This document shows positions 52,974 to 61,424 of a DNA stretch of 64,000 nt, one piece after another. The first letter of the stretch is position 1. Every line of letters begins with the position of its first letter. Below the pieces are notes generated by a model. That model saw only the letters and a program-made list of their open reading frames with translations. It had not been told where the DNA came from and did not search any database. Both the position numbers and the translations under genes were made by a program. Origin of the DNA: Nonomuraea jabiensis (GTDB taxonomy: Bacteria; Actinomycetota; Actinomycetes; Streptosporangiales; Streptosporangiaceae); the NCBI RefSeq assembly GCF_014204795.1, contig NZ_JACHMB010000001.1, positions 10,366,501 to 10,430,500 of the forward strand. Reading direction: 5' to 3'.

Positions 52974-55087
52974 CCTCCACCGAATCCCTGGCCCCCGTGA
53001 CGGCGAAGGACGTGCCGCTGCTGCGGGTCGAAGGCCTGCGCACCGAGTTCCGTCTGAAGAACGGCGGCGTCAAGGCCGTCAACGACGTCAGCTTCGACAT
53101 CTACCCGGGCGACGTGCTCGGCATCGTCGGCGAGTCCGGCTCGGGCAAGTCGGTGACGGCCCGCTCCATCATGCGCATACTGCGCCCGCCGGGCGAGGTC
53201 GTGGCCGGCTCCGTACGGCTCGGCGGCGAGGACCTGCTGGCCCTGCCCGAACGCGAGATGCGGCGCCGCCGCGGCAGCAAGGTCGCGATGGTCTTCCAGG
53301 ACCCGCAGGCCGCGCTCAACCCCGTCATGAAGGTGGGCGACCAGATCGCCGAGGCCATGACGCTGCACGGGGTGGACAGGCAGACCGCGCGCAGGCGCGC
53401 GATCGAGCTGCTCGACCAGGTCGGCATCCCCGACGTCCGGACGAAGATCGACCATTACCCGCACCAGTTCTCCGGAGGCATGCGCCAGCGCGTCGTCATC
53501 GCGATCGCCCTGGCCAACGACCCCGCGCTGCTGATCGCGGACGAGCCCACGACCGCCCTCGACGTGACCATCCAGGCGCAGATCCTGCGCCTGCTCGCCC
53601 GGCTGCGCACCGAGCTCGGCATCGCCATCGCGATCATCACCCATGACATGGGGGTCGTGGCCGAGCTCTGCACCGACGTCGTCGTCATGTACGGCGGCCG
53701 CACGGTCGAGAAGGGCACCGTCGAGCAGGTCTTCGAGCATCCGCGGCACCCCTACACCGCGGCGCTGCTGGCGGCCATGCCCCGCCTCGACGACGACCGG
53801 ATCGGGCAGCCGCTGCCCGCGATCCCGGGCGCGCCGCCCGACCCGGCCGCGCCGCCCCCCGGCTGCCCGTTCGCGCCCCGGTGCCGCTTCACCGAGGACG
53901 TCTGCGAGCACGAGCCGCCGCAGCTGCTCCAGATCGGCGGCGACGGGCAGTCGGCGGCCTGCTTCGTCGCACAGCGCGCCGCCACCGACGTCCCGGCCCT
54001 CGCCCCCGAGCCGCCCGCCGCGGACGTCTCCGTCCGCGCGTCCGAATCGCCCGCCCAGGTCGGGCAGCCGGCCGCCCCGGACGGCGCGACGCCCGTGCTC
54101 GAAGTGCGCGACCTGCGGATCGACGTCGGCTCCAGGCGGCGCGGGCTGTTCCACCGCGACCCGCCCGTCTACGCGGTCGACTCGGTGAGCCTGTCGGTGC
54201 ACGCCGGCCGCACGCTCGGGCTGGTGGGCGAGAGCGGCTGCGGCAAGTCGACGCTGTCCAGGAGCATCGTCGGGATCAACCCGGTCTCCAGCGGGTCGGT
54301 CCTCGTCGACGGCGCCGACGTCAGCACGATGGGGCAGGCGGATCTCGGGCGGGTCAGGTCCTCGGTGCAGTACCTGTTCCAGGACCCGTACGCGTCGCTG
54401 AACCCGCGCCGCACCATCCGGCAGTCGCTGTCCGAGGCGCTCGCATTCAGAGGCGTCGGCCGGCGCGAGCGCGAGGAGGCGGCGCGGTCGCTGATGGCGC
54501 AGGTCGGGCTGCGCACAGAGCACCTCGACCGCTACCCCCACGCGTTCTCGGGCGGCCAGCGCCAGCGGATCGGCATCGCCCGCGCGCTGGCCAGGCAGCC
54601 GCGCGCGCTCATCCTCGACGAGCCGGTCTCCGCCCTGGACATGTCGATCCAGGCGCAGATCATCAACCTGCTGGAGAAGCTGCAGAACGAGCTCGGGCTC
54701 GGCTACCTGTTCATCGCCCACGACCTGTCGGTGGTGCGGCACCTCAGCGACACCGTCGCGGTCATGTACCTGGGCCGGATCGTGGAGTACGGCGACGCCG
54801 CCGCCGTCTACGGCAGCCCGCAGCACCCCTACACCGCCGCCCTGATGTCGTCCTCGCCCATCCCGTCGGTGTCCGCGCGCACGCGCGAGCGCATCGTCCT
54901 GCCCGGCGACCTGCCCAGCCCCGCGAACCCGCCGTCGGGCTGCCGGTTCCGCACCAGGTGCCCGGTCGGCCCGCTGGTCAACCCGGATCGGACGATCTGC
55001 ACGGAGATCGACCCTCAGCTCACCCTCACGGCCACCGGCCAGCGGGCCGCCTGCCACTTTGCCGACAACGGAAAGGAAACCGAATGA
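52970..55087 (+). CDS. Fused double ABC ATPase (DppD-DppF type)
   Basis: A 705-residue protein with two complete ATPase domains. The first (~15-335) has Walker A GESGSGKSV, signature FSGGMRQR and Walker B LLIADEPTTALD; the second (~375-690) has GESGCGKST, FSGGQRQR and LILDEPVSALD. Each is followed by an oligopeptide-transporter C-terminal Cys-rich tail (CPFAPRCRFTEDVCEHEPP and CRFRTRCPVG). It starts at GTG overlapping the permease stop and ends in an ATGA overlap with the isomerase. One polypeptide supplies both motor subunits. Confidence 0.94.
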   Translation: MTSTESLAPVTAKDVPLLRVEGLRTEFRLKNGGVKAVNDVSFDIYPGDVLGIVGESGSGKSVTARSIMRILRPPGEVVAGSVRLGGEDLLALPEREMRRRRGSKVAMVFQDPQAALNPVMKVGDQIAEAMTLHGVDRQTARRRAIELLDQVGIPDVRTKIDHYPHQFSGGMRQRVVIAIALANDPALLIADEPTTALDVTIQAQILRLLARLRTELGIAIAIITHDMGVVAELCTDVVVMYGGRTVEKGTVEQVFEHPRHPYTAALLAAMPRLDDDRIGQPLPAIPGAPPDPAAPPPGCPFAPRCRFTEDVCEHEPPQLLQIGGDGQSAACFVAQRAATDVPALAPEPPAADVSVRASESPAQVGQPAAPDGATPVLEVRDLRIDVGSRRRGLFHRDPPVYAVDSVSLSVHAGRTLGLVGESGCGKSTLSRSIVGINPVSSGSVLVDGADVSTMGQADLGRVRSSVQYLFQDPYASLNPRRTIRQSLSEALAFRGVGRREREEAARSLMAQVGLRTEHLDRYPHAFSGGQRQRIGIARALARQPRALILDEPVSALDMSIQAQIINLLEKLQNELGLGYLFIAHDLSVVRHLSDTVAVMYLGRIVEYGDAAAVYGSPQHPYTAALMSSSPIPSVSARTRERIVLPGDLPSPANPPSGCRFRTRCPVGPLVNPDRTICTEIDPQLTLTATGQRAACHFADNGKETE

Positions 55088-55962
55088 CCGCGAAGATCGC
55101 GCTCAACCCGATCCAGTGGATGGCCAGCGCCGACGGCTGGCTGGACCCGTCGCTGGCCCCGGCGCCGAAGGAGCTGCTGACCCAGATCAAGCGGGCCGGG
55201 TTCGACCACGTCATGTCCGAGGTGCCCGCCGGCTTCGACGTCGAGCAGTACCGGGCGCTGCTGGACGAGGTCGGCCTGGCGCTCGCGCCCGGCTACTTCC
55301 CCTGCCGCTCGGACGGCAGGGACGGCAACGAGGACACCGTCGTGGCGGCCGCCGCCGAGGTCGCCCGCACGCAGGCCCGGCTCGGCCTGACCGAGATCGG
55401 CCTGGGCCTGGGCATGGGCAAGGAGGCGCCGCGCGTCCTGAACCCCGGGCAGGGGCACGATGCCGACCCCTCGCGCGTCGAGGCGGTGACGGCGTTGATC
55501 GGGCGAATCTGCGACGCCATGGTGGCCGAGGGCGTCCGGCCGTGCCTGCACCCGCACGTCGGCACGTGGGTCGAGACCGAGGAGGAGGGCCGGGCGGTGC
55601 TCGACGCCCTGCCGGAGTCCAAGCTCGGCTTCCTGCCGGACACGGGACACCTGGCGTGGGCGGGCGCCGACGTCGCCGGGCTCGTGAAGGACTACGCCGA
55701 CCGGATCCCCTTCGTACACGTGAAGGACTGCCGGCTCAGCGTCGCCGCCGAGGGCCTCGAGAAGGGGTGGGACTACCGGCAGACCGTGCTCGCGGGGCTC
55801 TGGGTCGAGCCCGGCCGGGGTGAGCTCGACCTGACCGGCATCATCGGCAACCTGCCCGACGCGTTCGACGGCTGGCTGATGGTGGAGGTGGACCGGCCCG
55901 ACATCGCCGACCCGTACGAGAGCGCGCAGGCGTCGGCCCGCTGGATGCACGGCGCCTTCTGA
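55084..55962 (+). CDS. Sugar phosphate isomerase/epimerase-family TIM barrel
   Basis: This 292-residue AP-endonuclease-2-type TIM barrel resembles inosose dehydratases and sugar epimerases. It has LHPHVGTWVETEEE, FLPDTGHLAWAGADV and FVHVKDCR, which carry the metal-binding His, Asp and Glu residues, and LMVEVDRP near the end. Co-transcription with the importer suggests that it processes the imported compound, which may be a cyclitol or sugar acid rather than a peptide. Confidence 0.9.
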   Translation: MTAKIALNPIQWMASADGWLDPSLAPAPKELLTQIKRAGFDHVMSEVPAGFDVEQYRALLDEVGLALAPGYFPCRSDGRDGNEDTVVAAAAEVARTQARLGLTEIGLGLGMGKEAPRVLNPGQGHDADPSRVEAVTALIGRICDAMVAEGVRPCLHPHVGTWVETEEEGRAVLDALPESKLGFLPDTGHLAWAGADVAGLVKDYADRIPFVHVKDCRLSVAAEGLEKGWDYRQTVLAGLWVEPGRGELDLTGIIGNLPDAFDGWLMVEVDRPDIADPYESAQASARWMHGAF

Positions 55963-55965
55963 GGT

Positions 55966-56763
55966 TCAGCACTCCCGTGCGACGGCGCGGGAGATGCCGT
56001 CGGCCGCCGCGAACAGCCCGGGCAGCAGCCGCTTGGCTACCAGGCGGGACAGCGGGGCGGCGGCCGACACGGACGCCAGGACCGTTCCATCGGCTGCCAC
56101 GACCGGCACGGCGATGCTGCCGAACCCCAGCAGGACCTCCTGCTTCTCGATGGCATAGCCCCGTTCCCTGACGGCCGCGAGCTGCCGGCGCAGGTCCGCC
56201 ACGGACGCGACGGTGTGCGGCGTCAGGTGCGGCAGGCCGATCCGCGCGAGGCGGCGCAGCCGTTCCTCGAGGTCGGGGAGGTTCGCGAGCAGGGCCTTCC
56301 CCGTCGCCGTGCACGCGGCGGGCAGGCGCCCGCCCACCCGGGAGTGGGTGTTCACGTTCGCCTCCCCGGCCACCTTCTCCACGTAGAGCACGTGACCGCG
56401 GTCGAGGACCGCCAGGTGGATGGTCGCCCTGGTGGCGGCGAACAGGTCGGTGAGGAGGGGCCGGGCCACGCGGCGCAGCACGGCCGAGACCGGCACCCGC
56501 TGGCCCAGCTCGAACATGCGCATGCCGAGCTGGTAGGAGTCTCCCTTGCGCTCCAGCAGCCCCCATTGCACCAGCTCCTGCGCCAGCCGGTACGCCGACG
56601 CCTTCGGCACTCCCGAGCGCCGGCTGAGCTCGGTGAGCCGGAGCTGGACCGCCCCAGACTCGAACGCCCCGAAGATCAACTGGGCCTTGCCGAGCACCGA
56701 ATTGGGGTATTCCTCCTCCTCGTCGGGGCCGGCCGGCGCCGCCACGAACACCTGTGAGGACAT
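55966..56763 (-). CDS. IclR-family transcriptional regulator
   Basis: A 265-residue protein with an N-terminal winged HTH (LTELSRRSGVPKASAYRLAQELVQWGLLERKG, about residues 43-75) and the C-terminal IclR effector domain (CTATGKALLANLP, IEKQEVLLGFGSIAVPV). It lies between the ABC-isomerase operon and a divergent hydrolase gene, and probably controls one or both. It is clearly related to the second IclR protein encoded at 57696-58520 (shared VPKASAYRLAQEL/VAKASVHRLAQEL and RCVPR-type segments), so the two look like paralogues. Confidence 0.93.
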   Translation of the reverse strand: MSSQVFVAAPAGPDEEEEYPNSVLGKAQLIFGAFESGAVQLRLTELSRRSGVPKASAYRLAQELVQWGLLERKGDSYQLGMRMFELGQRVPVSAVLRRVARPLLTDLFAATRATIHLAVLDRGHVLYVEKVAGEANVNTHSRVGGRLPAACTATGKALLANLPDLEERLRRLARIGLPHLTPHTVASVADLRRQLAAVRERGYAIEKQEVLLGFGSIAVPVVAADGTVLASVSAAAPLSRLVAKRLLPGLFAAADGISRAVAREC

Positions 56764-56858
56764 CGGAACTCCCCTCGACCACTTTCCATTTGTCCCATGA
56801 ATAGTGCAGAAAGTCTGAAATGTATAGGTTTGGCCGGGCGGCCCGATGTAAAGATCAG
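56764..56858. promoter_or_regulatory. Divergent region, IclR / hydrolase, with inverted repeat
   Basis: An AT-richer gap of 95 bp between divergent genes. ACTTTC (56781-56786) and GAAAGT (56809-56814) form a 6-bp inverted repeat with a 22-bp spacer and could be an IclR operator. No clear promoter elements could be assigned. Confidence 0.3.
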
Positions 56859-57695
56859 ATGACGACCGGCACGAGGGAGGACCCCTTGGACATCGCGGCA
56901 CCGCTGCGCTTCGGGTACGCCGACTCGCCCCTCGGCCAGCTCCACTACGCCGAGCAGGGCACGGGCCGGCCCCTGCTGCTCCTGCACCAGACCCCCAGAT
57001 CGTGGGACGAGTTCCGCGAGCTGATGCCCCTGCTGGCTCCACACCGGCGCGTCCTGGCCATGGACATGGTCGGCTTCGGGGCCAGCGCGAAGCCCCCGGC
57101 GCCCCACACGATCGAGCTGTTCGCGGCCGGCGCGCTGGCGCTGCTGGACGGCCTCGGCATCGAGCGGGCCGACGTGCTCGGCCACCACACCGGCGGCGCG
57201 GTGGCCGTCGAGCTGGCGGCGTCCGCGCCGGAGCGGGTGGGCCGGCTGGTGCTGTCGTCGGCCCCGTGGGCGGACGCCCGCTACCGCGCCGCCCACGCGC
57301 ACGGCCCGGGGGTGGACGAGGCCGACCCGTCACCCGAGGGTGACCACCTGATCAAGCTGTGGCGGCTGCGGCAGCCGTACTATCCCGAACCGGTCACCGG
57401 CCTGCTCGACCGGTTCGTCCGCGACGCCCTCGCGCCGGGGGTCGATCCGGCGGAGGGCCACCGGGCGTGCGCGCGCTACGTCATGGAGGACCGGATCGGC
57501 CTGGTGACGGCGCCCGTGCTGCTGCTGGCGGGCGCGGCGGACCCGTTCGCGCTGCCGAACCTGGCCCCGCTCCGGGAGCATCTCACCGGGGCGGCGAGCG
57601 TGACGTCGGCCGTCGTCGAGGGCGGCACGATCCCGCTCATGGAGCACAAGCCGGCCGAGGTCGCCGCGGCCGTGGCGGCGTTCCTGACGGCCTGA
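56859..57695 (+). CDS. Alpha/beta-fold hydrolase with atypical nucleophile elbow
   Basis: This 278-residue alpha/beta hydrolase has LLLHQTPRSWDEFRELMPLL, AMDMVGFGAS and LLLAGAADPFA. At the nucleophile elbow the sequence is LGHHTGGAVAVELA: the position normally holding Ser, Asp or Cys is His. A GHHTGG/GYHTG elbow recurs in a small group of hydrolases of unclear chemistry. ATG 56859 is used; a TTG at 56886 has a far better ribosome site (AGGGAGGA) and may be the real start. It is divergent from an IclR gene and shares a TGATCA stop with the next one. Confidence 0.8.
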   Translation: MTTGTREDPLDIAAPLRFGYADSPLGQLHYAEQGTGRPLLLLHQTPRSWDEFRELMPLLAPHRRVLAMDMVGFGASAKPPAPHTIELFAAGALALLDGLGIERADVLGHHTGGAVAVELAASAPERVGRLVLSSAPWADARYRAAHAHGPGVDEADPSPEGDHLIKLWRLRQPYYPEPVTGLLDRFVRDALAPGVDPAEGHRACARYVMEDRIGLVTAPVLLLAGAADPFALPNLAPLREHLTGAASVTSAVVEGGTIPLMEHKPAEVAAAVAAFLTA

Positions 57696-58520
57696 TCAGG
57701 TCCGGCCGCCGTCGGCGGCCATGATCGACTTCGTGATGCGCCTGCTCACCATGGTGAGCAGGCCCACGTACTTGTTGACGTCGGCGCGGAAGGTCGGCGC
57801 CGTCACCGACAGCGCGGCGACCATGGTCCCGGTGGCCCCGGTGAGCGGGATCGCCACGCTGAGGTAGCCGACCCGGGTCTGCTCCCGCTCGACGGCGTAC
57901 CCCGCCTTCCTGGCCTGCTGGATCTCCTGGGCGAGCAGCTTCGGGGCGGTGACCGTGCGTGGCGTCACGCGGGCCAGGGGGGTGGCCACGACGTCGCCGA
58001 AGAGGGCCGCCGGGCCGAACGCCAGCAGGGCCTTGCCGGTCGCCGTGCAGTGCAGCGGCATGCGTCCGGCCACCCGTGACGGCCTGGACACCTGGCCGTG
58101 GCCGGAGACCTTCTCCAGGTAGATGACCTCCAGCCCGTCCAGCACGGCCAGGTGGATGGTCTCCCCCGTCGCCTGGTAGAGGTCCTCCATGAAGGGCCGC
58201 GCCGCCTCCCGCAGGATCCGCTGGCGCGGCACGCGCTGCCCGATCTCGAACAGGCGCATGCCCAGCCAGTACTCGGACCCGCGCCGCTCCAGCAGGCCCC
58301 ACTGCAGCAGCTCCTGGGCCAGCCGGTGGACCGACGCCTTGGCCACGCCGGTGCGGCGCACGATCTCGGACAGGCCGAGGCTCTCGTCGTCGGGGCCGAA
58401 GGCCTCCAGGATCAGCCGCACCTTCCCCAGTACGCTGTTCGCCGCGGCGTCGTGCTCGGGTGAAGGAACGATGGCCAGGGGCTGGACGTCGGATGACGAC
58501 GGGGAGTGCATAAGAGCCAT
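57696..58520 (-). CDS. IclR-family transcriptional regulator, second copy
   Basis: This 274-residue IclR protein has a winged HTH (GLSEIVRRTGVAKASVHRLAQELLQWGLLERRG) and an effector domain (CTATGKALLAFGP, VEREQTRVGYLSVAIPLTG). It sits at the downstream end of the catabolic operon and probably controls it; IclR proteins often sense aromatic compounds. The ATG could be 58520 or 58511. Its close likeness to the regulator at 55966-56763 suggests a local duplication. Confidence 0.93.
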   Translation of the reverse strand: MALMHSPSSSDVQPLAIVPSPEHDAAANSVLGKVRLILEAFGPDDESLGLSEIVRRTGVAKASVHRLAQELLQWGLLERRGSEYWLGMRLFEIGQRVPRQRILREAARPFMEDLYQATGETIHLAVLDGLEVIYLEKVSGHGQVSRPSRVAGRMPLHCTATGKALLAFGPAALFGDVVATPLARVTPRTVTAPKLLAQEIQQARKAGYAVEREQTRVGYLSVAIPLTGATGTMVAALSVTAPTFRADVNKYVGLLTMVSRRITKSIMAADGGRT

Positions 58521-58590
58521 TGCCCGATGATCGGGCCCGTACCCGTTCCGGACAACGGCCCTGTCTCGCTGAGCGGAACGGGACCGGCGG

Positions 58591-59541
58591 CTATCCGAAC
58601 GTGACGACCGCACGCCCGCGTACCCTGCCCTCGCGCAGCAGTTCCAGGGCCTTGGGGAGCTCGGCCAGGTCGAACCGCTCGACCTCCACGCCGAGCTCGC
58701 CGGAGGCCAGGCGGCCGACCAGCGACGGGGCCACCTCGCGTGCCCGGCGCTCGTGCCTGACCATGTTCACGGGCAGCAGCGCCACGTCGTCGAGCAGCCA
58801 CGACGGGAGATCGACCGTCACGGACGCGCCCAGCACGTACCCGATGACGACGGCCCGGCCGCCGGGGCGGACCCAGCGCGTGCGCTCGACCAGTCCGGCG
58901 CCGCCGAGCGTGTCGACCAGCAGGGACGCCGGGCGCGCCGAGGCCAGCTCCGCGACCGCCGCGGCGTCGTCGGCCGCCACGCCGCGCACCCCCTCGGGCA
59001 CCCGGTCGAGCTGGTCGGACCGTCCGACGAGCCCGGTCACCGTGGCCCCGGCCAGCCGCGCCTGCTGGGCGACCATCGCGCCGACCGCCCCGGTGGCGCC
59101 GGTCACGACGACCTCCTCCCCCGGCTCCAGGCGGGCGATGTCGTGCAGGGCGACGTACGCCGTGGTGGCCGGGACGAAGAACGACGCGGCGACCTCGTGC
59201 GGCAGCGGCTCGGCCAGCGAGCTGACGGCCTTGGGGCTGACGCTGACCCGCTCGGTCCAGCAGCCGTCGCGCAGCAGGCCAAGCCCGCCCCCGCGAAGGA
59301 GCACCTGCGTGCCGGGGGCGAGGTCGTCGGCTGCCAGGACCACCCCGCTGGCCTCGACCCCGCCCACGTACGGGAGAGCCGGTTTCATCGCGAAGGACCC
59401 GGTGGCGACGGTCAGGTCCAGATGGCTGAGCGCCGCCGCCTTGACCTCGACCAGCACCCGCCCCGGCTCATACGCGGGTTCGGGAACGTCCTCCACGACG
59501 GGGGACGCTCCCCACGCGTGGAAGCGGGCCGCGCGCGTCAT
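58591..59541 (-). CDS. Quinone-oxidoreductase-like NADPH enzyme
   Basis: This 316-residue MDR enzyme has AAALSHLDLTVATG, VGGVEASGVVLAAD, the NADPH motif TGATGAVGAMVAQQARLAG and VDTLGGAGLVERTRWVRPGG. It lacks zinc-ligand Cys residues. The ATG at 59541 overlaps the hydrolase stop (ATGA). Its place in the aromatic operon suggests reduction of a quinone or of an unsaturated intermediate. Confidence 0.88.
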   Translation of the reverse strand: MTRAARFHAWGASPVVEDVPEPAYEPGRVLVEVKAAALSHLDLTVATGSFAMKPALPYVGGVEASGVVLAADDLAPGTQVLLRGGGLGLLRDGCWTERVSVSPKAVSSLAEPLPHEVAASFFVPATTAYVALHDIARLEPGEEVVVTGATGAVGAMVAQQARLAGATVTGLVGRSDQLDRVPEGVRGVAADDAAAVAELASARPASLLVDTLGGAGLVERTRWVRPGGRAVVIGYVLGASVTVDLPSWLLDDVALLPVNMVRHERRAREVAPSLVGRLASGELGVEVERFDLAELPKALELLREGRVRGRAVVTFG

Positions 59542-60437
59542 CGGCCCGACACCCTGCCAATGAATCGGCCCGAGAAACCCGCCGCGGAGCTCTTGGCCAG
59601 GAAGGACAGGCTGAGCGGGTTGTAGCGCGCGGCCTGCTCGTGCTGGGGCCAGTGGCCGCACTCCTCGAACAGTTCCAGCTGCGAGCCCGCGATGGCCTCG
59701 TGCATGGCGGTCGCCTCCGGCACGTCACCGAACGGGTTCTTGCGGCCCCAGACGATCAGCGTCGGCTGGGAGATCGCGGCCAGGTCGCCGGGGCGCAGGA
59801 TGTTGCGCTGCCGGGTCTCCATGTCCTGCAGGCAGAGCAGGTTGTCGACGCCTGCCACGAACGCGGGCTCGTGGTAGATGGCGTGGCGCACCTGCACCAG
59901 CTCCTCGGTGGCGTCGGCCGGGTCGGCCATCAGCAGCCGCAGCCGCTTGCGGGTGAGCTCCACGTCATCGCTGAGCACGGCCTCACGCGTGCTCGTCCTG
60001 ATGCGCTCCATGACCTGCGGGTTGGCGACCGTGCCGCCCGCGCAGAGCAGCTGCAGGCTCGCCACGCGGTCGGGGTGGTCGATCGCGGCGCGAGCGCCGA
60101 CCCAGCCGCCCAGCGACTCCCCCACGATGTGCGCGCGCTCGATGCCCACGGCGTCGAAATACGCCAGCAGGTGATCGACATAGCGCGGGATCTCATACGG
60201 ATAGTCCGGCTTGCCGGTGTAGCCATGGCCCAGCATGTCGATGGCGTGGCACTCGTACTGTTCGGCGTGCGCGGCCAGGTTGCGGGTAAACGCCTCCAGG
60301 TGCCCGCTGGTCCCGTGCAGGAACACCACGGGCTCGCCCGATCCGGCCCGCAGGCTGCGGGTCGGCACTCCCCCCGCGTCCACGTACGAGAGGCTCAGGC
60401 TCAACGGGCTCAACTCGGTCCATATGGTCATCGTCAC
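59538..60437 (-). CDS. Alpha/beta hydrolase, meta-cleavage-product hydrolase-like
   Basis: This 299-residue hydrolase has the lid-type fold of MhpC/HsaD enzymes: VFLHGTSGH oxyanion loop, IDMLGHGYTGKPD, nucleophile GESLGG, Asp in WGRKNPFGDVP and His in EECGHWPQHEQ. In the operon it would cleave the C-C bond of a ring-opened product or an ester. It lies 7 bp after a 41-residue membrane protein gene and overlaps the quinone oxidoreductase gene. Confidence 0.87.
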   Translation of the reverse strand: MTMTIWTELSPLSLSLSYVDAGGVPTRSLRAGSGEPVVFLHGTSGHLEAFTRNLAAHAEQYECHAIDMLGHGYTGKPDYPYEIPRYVDHLLAYFDAVGIERAHIVGESLGGWVGARAAIDHPDRVASLQLLCAGGTVANPQVMERIRTSTREAVLSDDVELTRKRLRLLMADPADATEELVQVRHAIYHEPAFVAGVDNLLCLQDMETRQRNILRPGDLAAISQPTLIVWGRKNPFGDVPEATAMHEAIAGSQLELFEECGHWPQHEQAARYNPLSLSFLAKSSAAGFSGRFIGRVSGR

Positions 60438-60444
60438 GTCACCT

Positions 60445-60570
60445 TCAACGGTCGAGAGCGGGTTTGTCCTGGTTGATGCGGTGCACCTGGGTGTTGCTGC
60501 GGGCCGCCAGCAGGCGGGCGAGGAGCACGGCCAGCACGACGGCGGGCACGGCGATCAGCAGTCTCTTCAT
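60445..60570 (-). CDS. 41-residue single-pass membrane protein
   Basis: The predicted protein, MKRLLIAVPAVVLAVLLAR followed by a polar tail ending NQDKPALDR, has one hydrophobic helix (~residues 3-22). The ATG at 60570 overlaps the hydrolase stop as ATGA, so it is translationally coupled inside the catabolic operon. Too small for most gene finders; no known family. It may anchor or stabilise a partner enzyme. Confidence 0.6.
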   Translation of the reverse strand: MKRLLIAVPAVVLAVLLARLLAARSNTQVHRINQDKPALDR

Positions 60571-61415
60571 CGGCCGATCCCTTTCAGGAACCCGGTGACC
60601 ACGGCGTGGTAGGCCGCGGGACGCTCCTCCTGGAGGTGGTGTCCCGCGTGGTCCATGACGTACAGGTTGCCCCGGGGCACCATGCGCGCCAGCATGAGCG
60701 GATAGTCGGGCGTCAGGAACGCGTCCTGCATACCCCACATGAACAGCGCCGGCGCCTGGATCTCGGCCAGCTCGGCGGTGAGGTCCTGCCATTCGCCGCG
60801 CGGCGAGTCGGACATGGCGGCCAGCGCCCGCTCCCCCGGGTCCAGGCTCTGCTCGTAGCGCAGGTCCAGCGTGGACTCCGGCAGGCGGTCGCCGTCGTAC
60901 CACTCCAGCCGGGTGATGAGGTCGCGCATCTTCTCCCGCGTGGGCCCCTCGCCGCCGTAGTAGACGTCCCGGGCGTTGCGGCCGCGGCGGCCGCCCTCGG
61001 GCAGGGGGGCGAGCGGGCCGTAGAAGACCGGCATGCTGCCGGTGATCACCAGCGAGCGCACCCGGTCGGGGTGGCGGGCGGCCAGGCACAGCGCGATGGT
61101 GCCGCCCCAGGAGTTGCAGACGAAGTCGGCCCGCTCCACGCCCAGCGTGTCCATGAGCGCGACCGTCCTGGCCGCGTGGAAGTCCCACATCGGGCCGGTG
61201 ATGACGCACTTCTCCGACTTGCCGTACTGGAGGATGTCCACGATCAGGCAGCGGCGCTCGGCGGCGAACAGCGGCGCCACCGGGCCGAAGTCGCTCCATC
61301 CAGTGCAGCCGGGGCCGCCGCCGTGCAGGAAGATCGTGTCCGGTCCCGACCCCAGGTCGAGGTAGTGGTATGTGACGCCGCCGGCGTCGGCGTACGAACC
61401 GCTGGGCGGTTCCAT
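60567..61415 (-). CDS. Alpha/beta hydrolase, BphD/MhpC-like C-C hydrolase
   Basis: This 282-residue hydrolase has the HGGGPGCTGWSDF oxyanion motif that marks meta-cleavage-product hydrolases, nucleophile Ser in CNSWGG, WGMQDAF with the Asp and DHAGHHLQEE with the His. It probably hydrolyses the ring-fission product made by the LigB-type dioxygenase. It lies 9 bp downstream of the M20-like gene. Confidence 0.88.
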   Translation of the reverse strand: MEPPSGSYADAGGVTYHYLDLGSGPDTIFLHGGGPGCTGWSDFGPVAPLFAAERRCLIVDILQYGKSEKCVITGPMWDFHAARTVALMDTLGVERADFVCNSWGGTIALCLAARHPDRVRSLVITGSMPVFYGPLAPLPEGGRRGRNARDVYYGGEGPTREKMRDLITRLEWYDGDRLPESTLDLRYEQSLDPGERALAAMSDSPRGEWQDLTAELAEIQAPALFMWGMQDAFLTPDYPLMLARMVPRGNLYVMDHAGHHLQEERPAAYHAVVTGFLKGIGR

Positions 61416-61424
61416 GGCGCCTCC

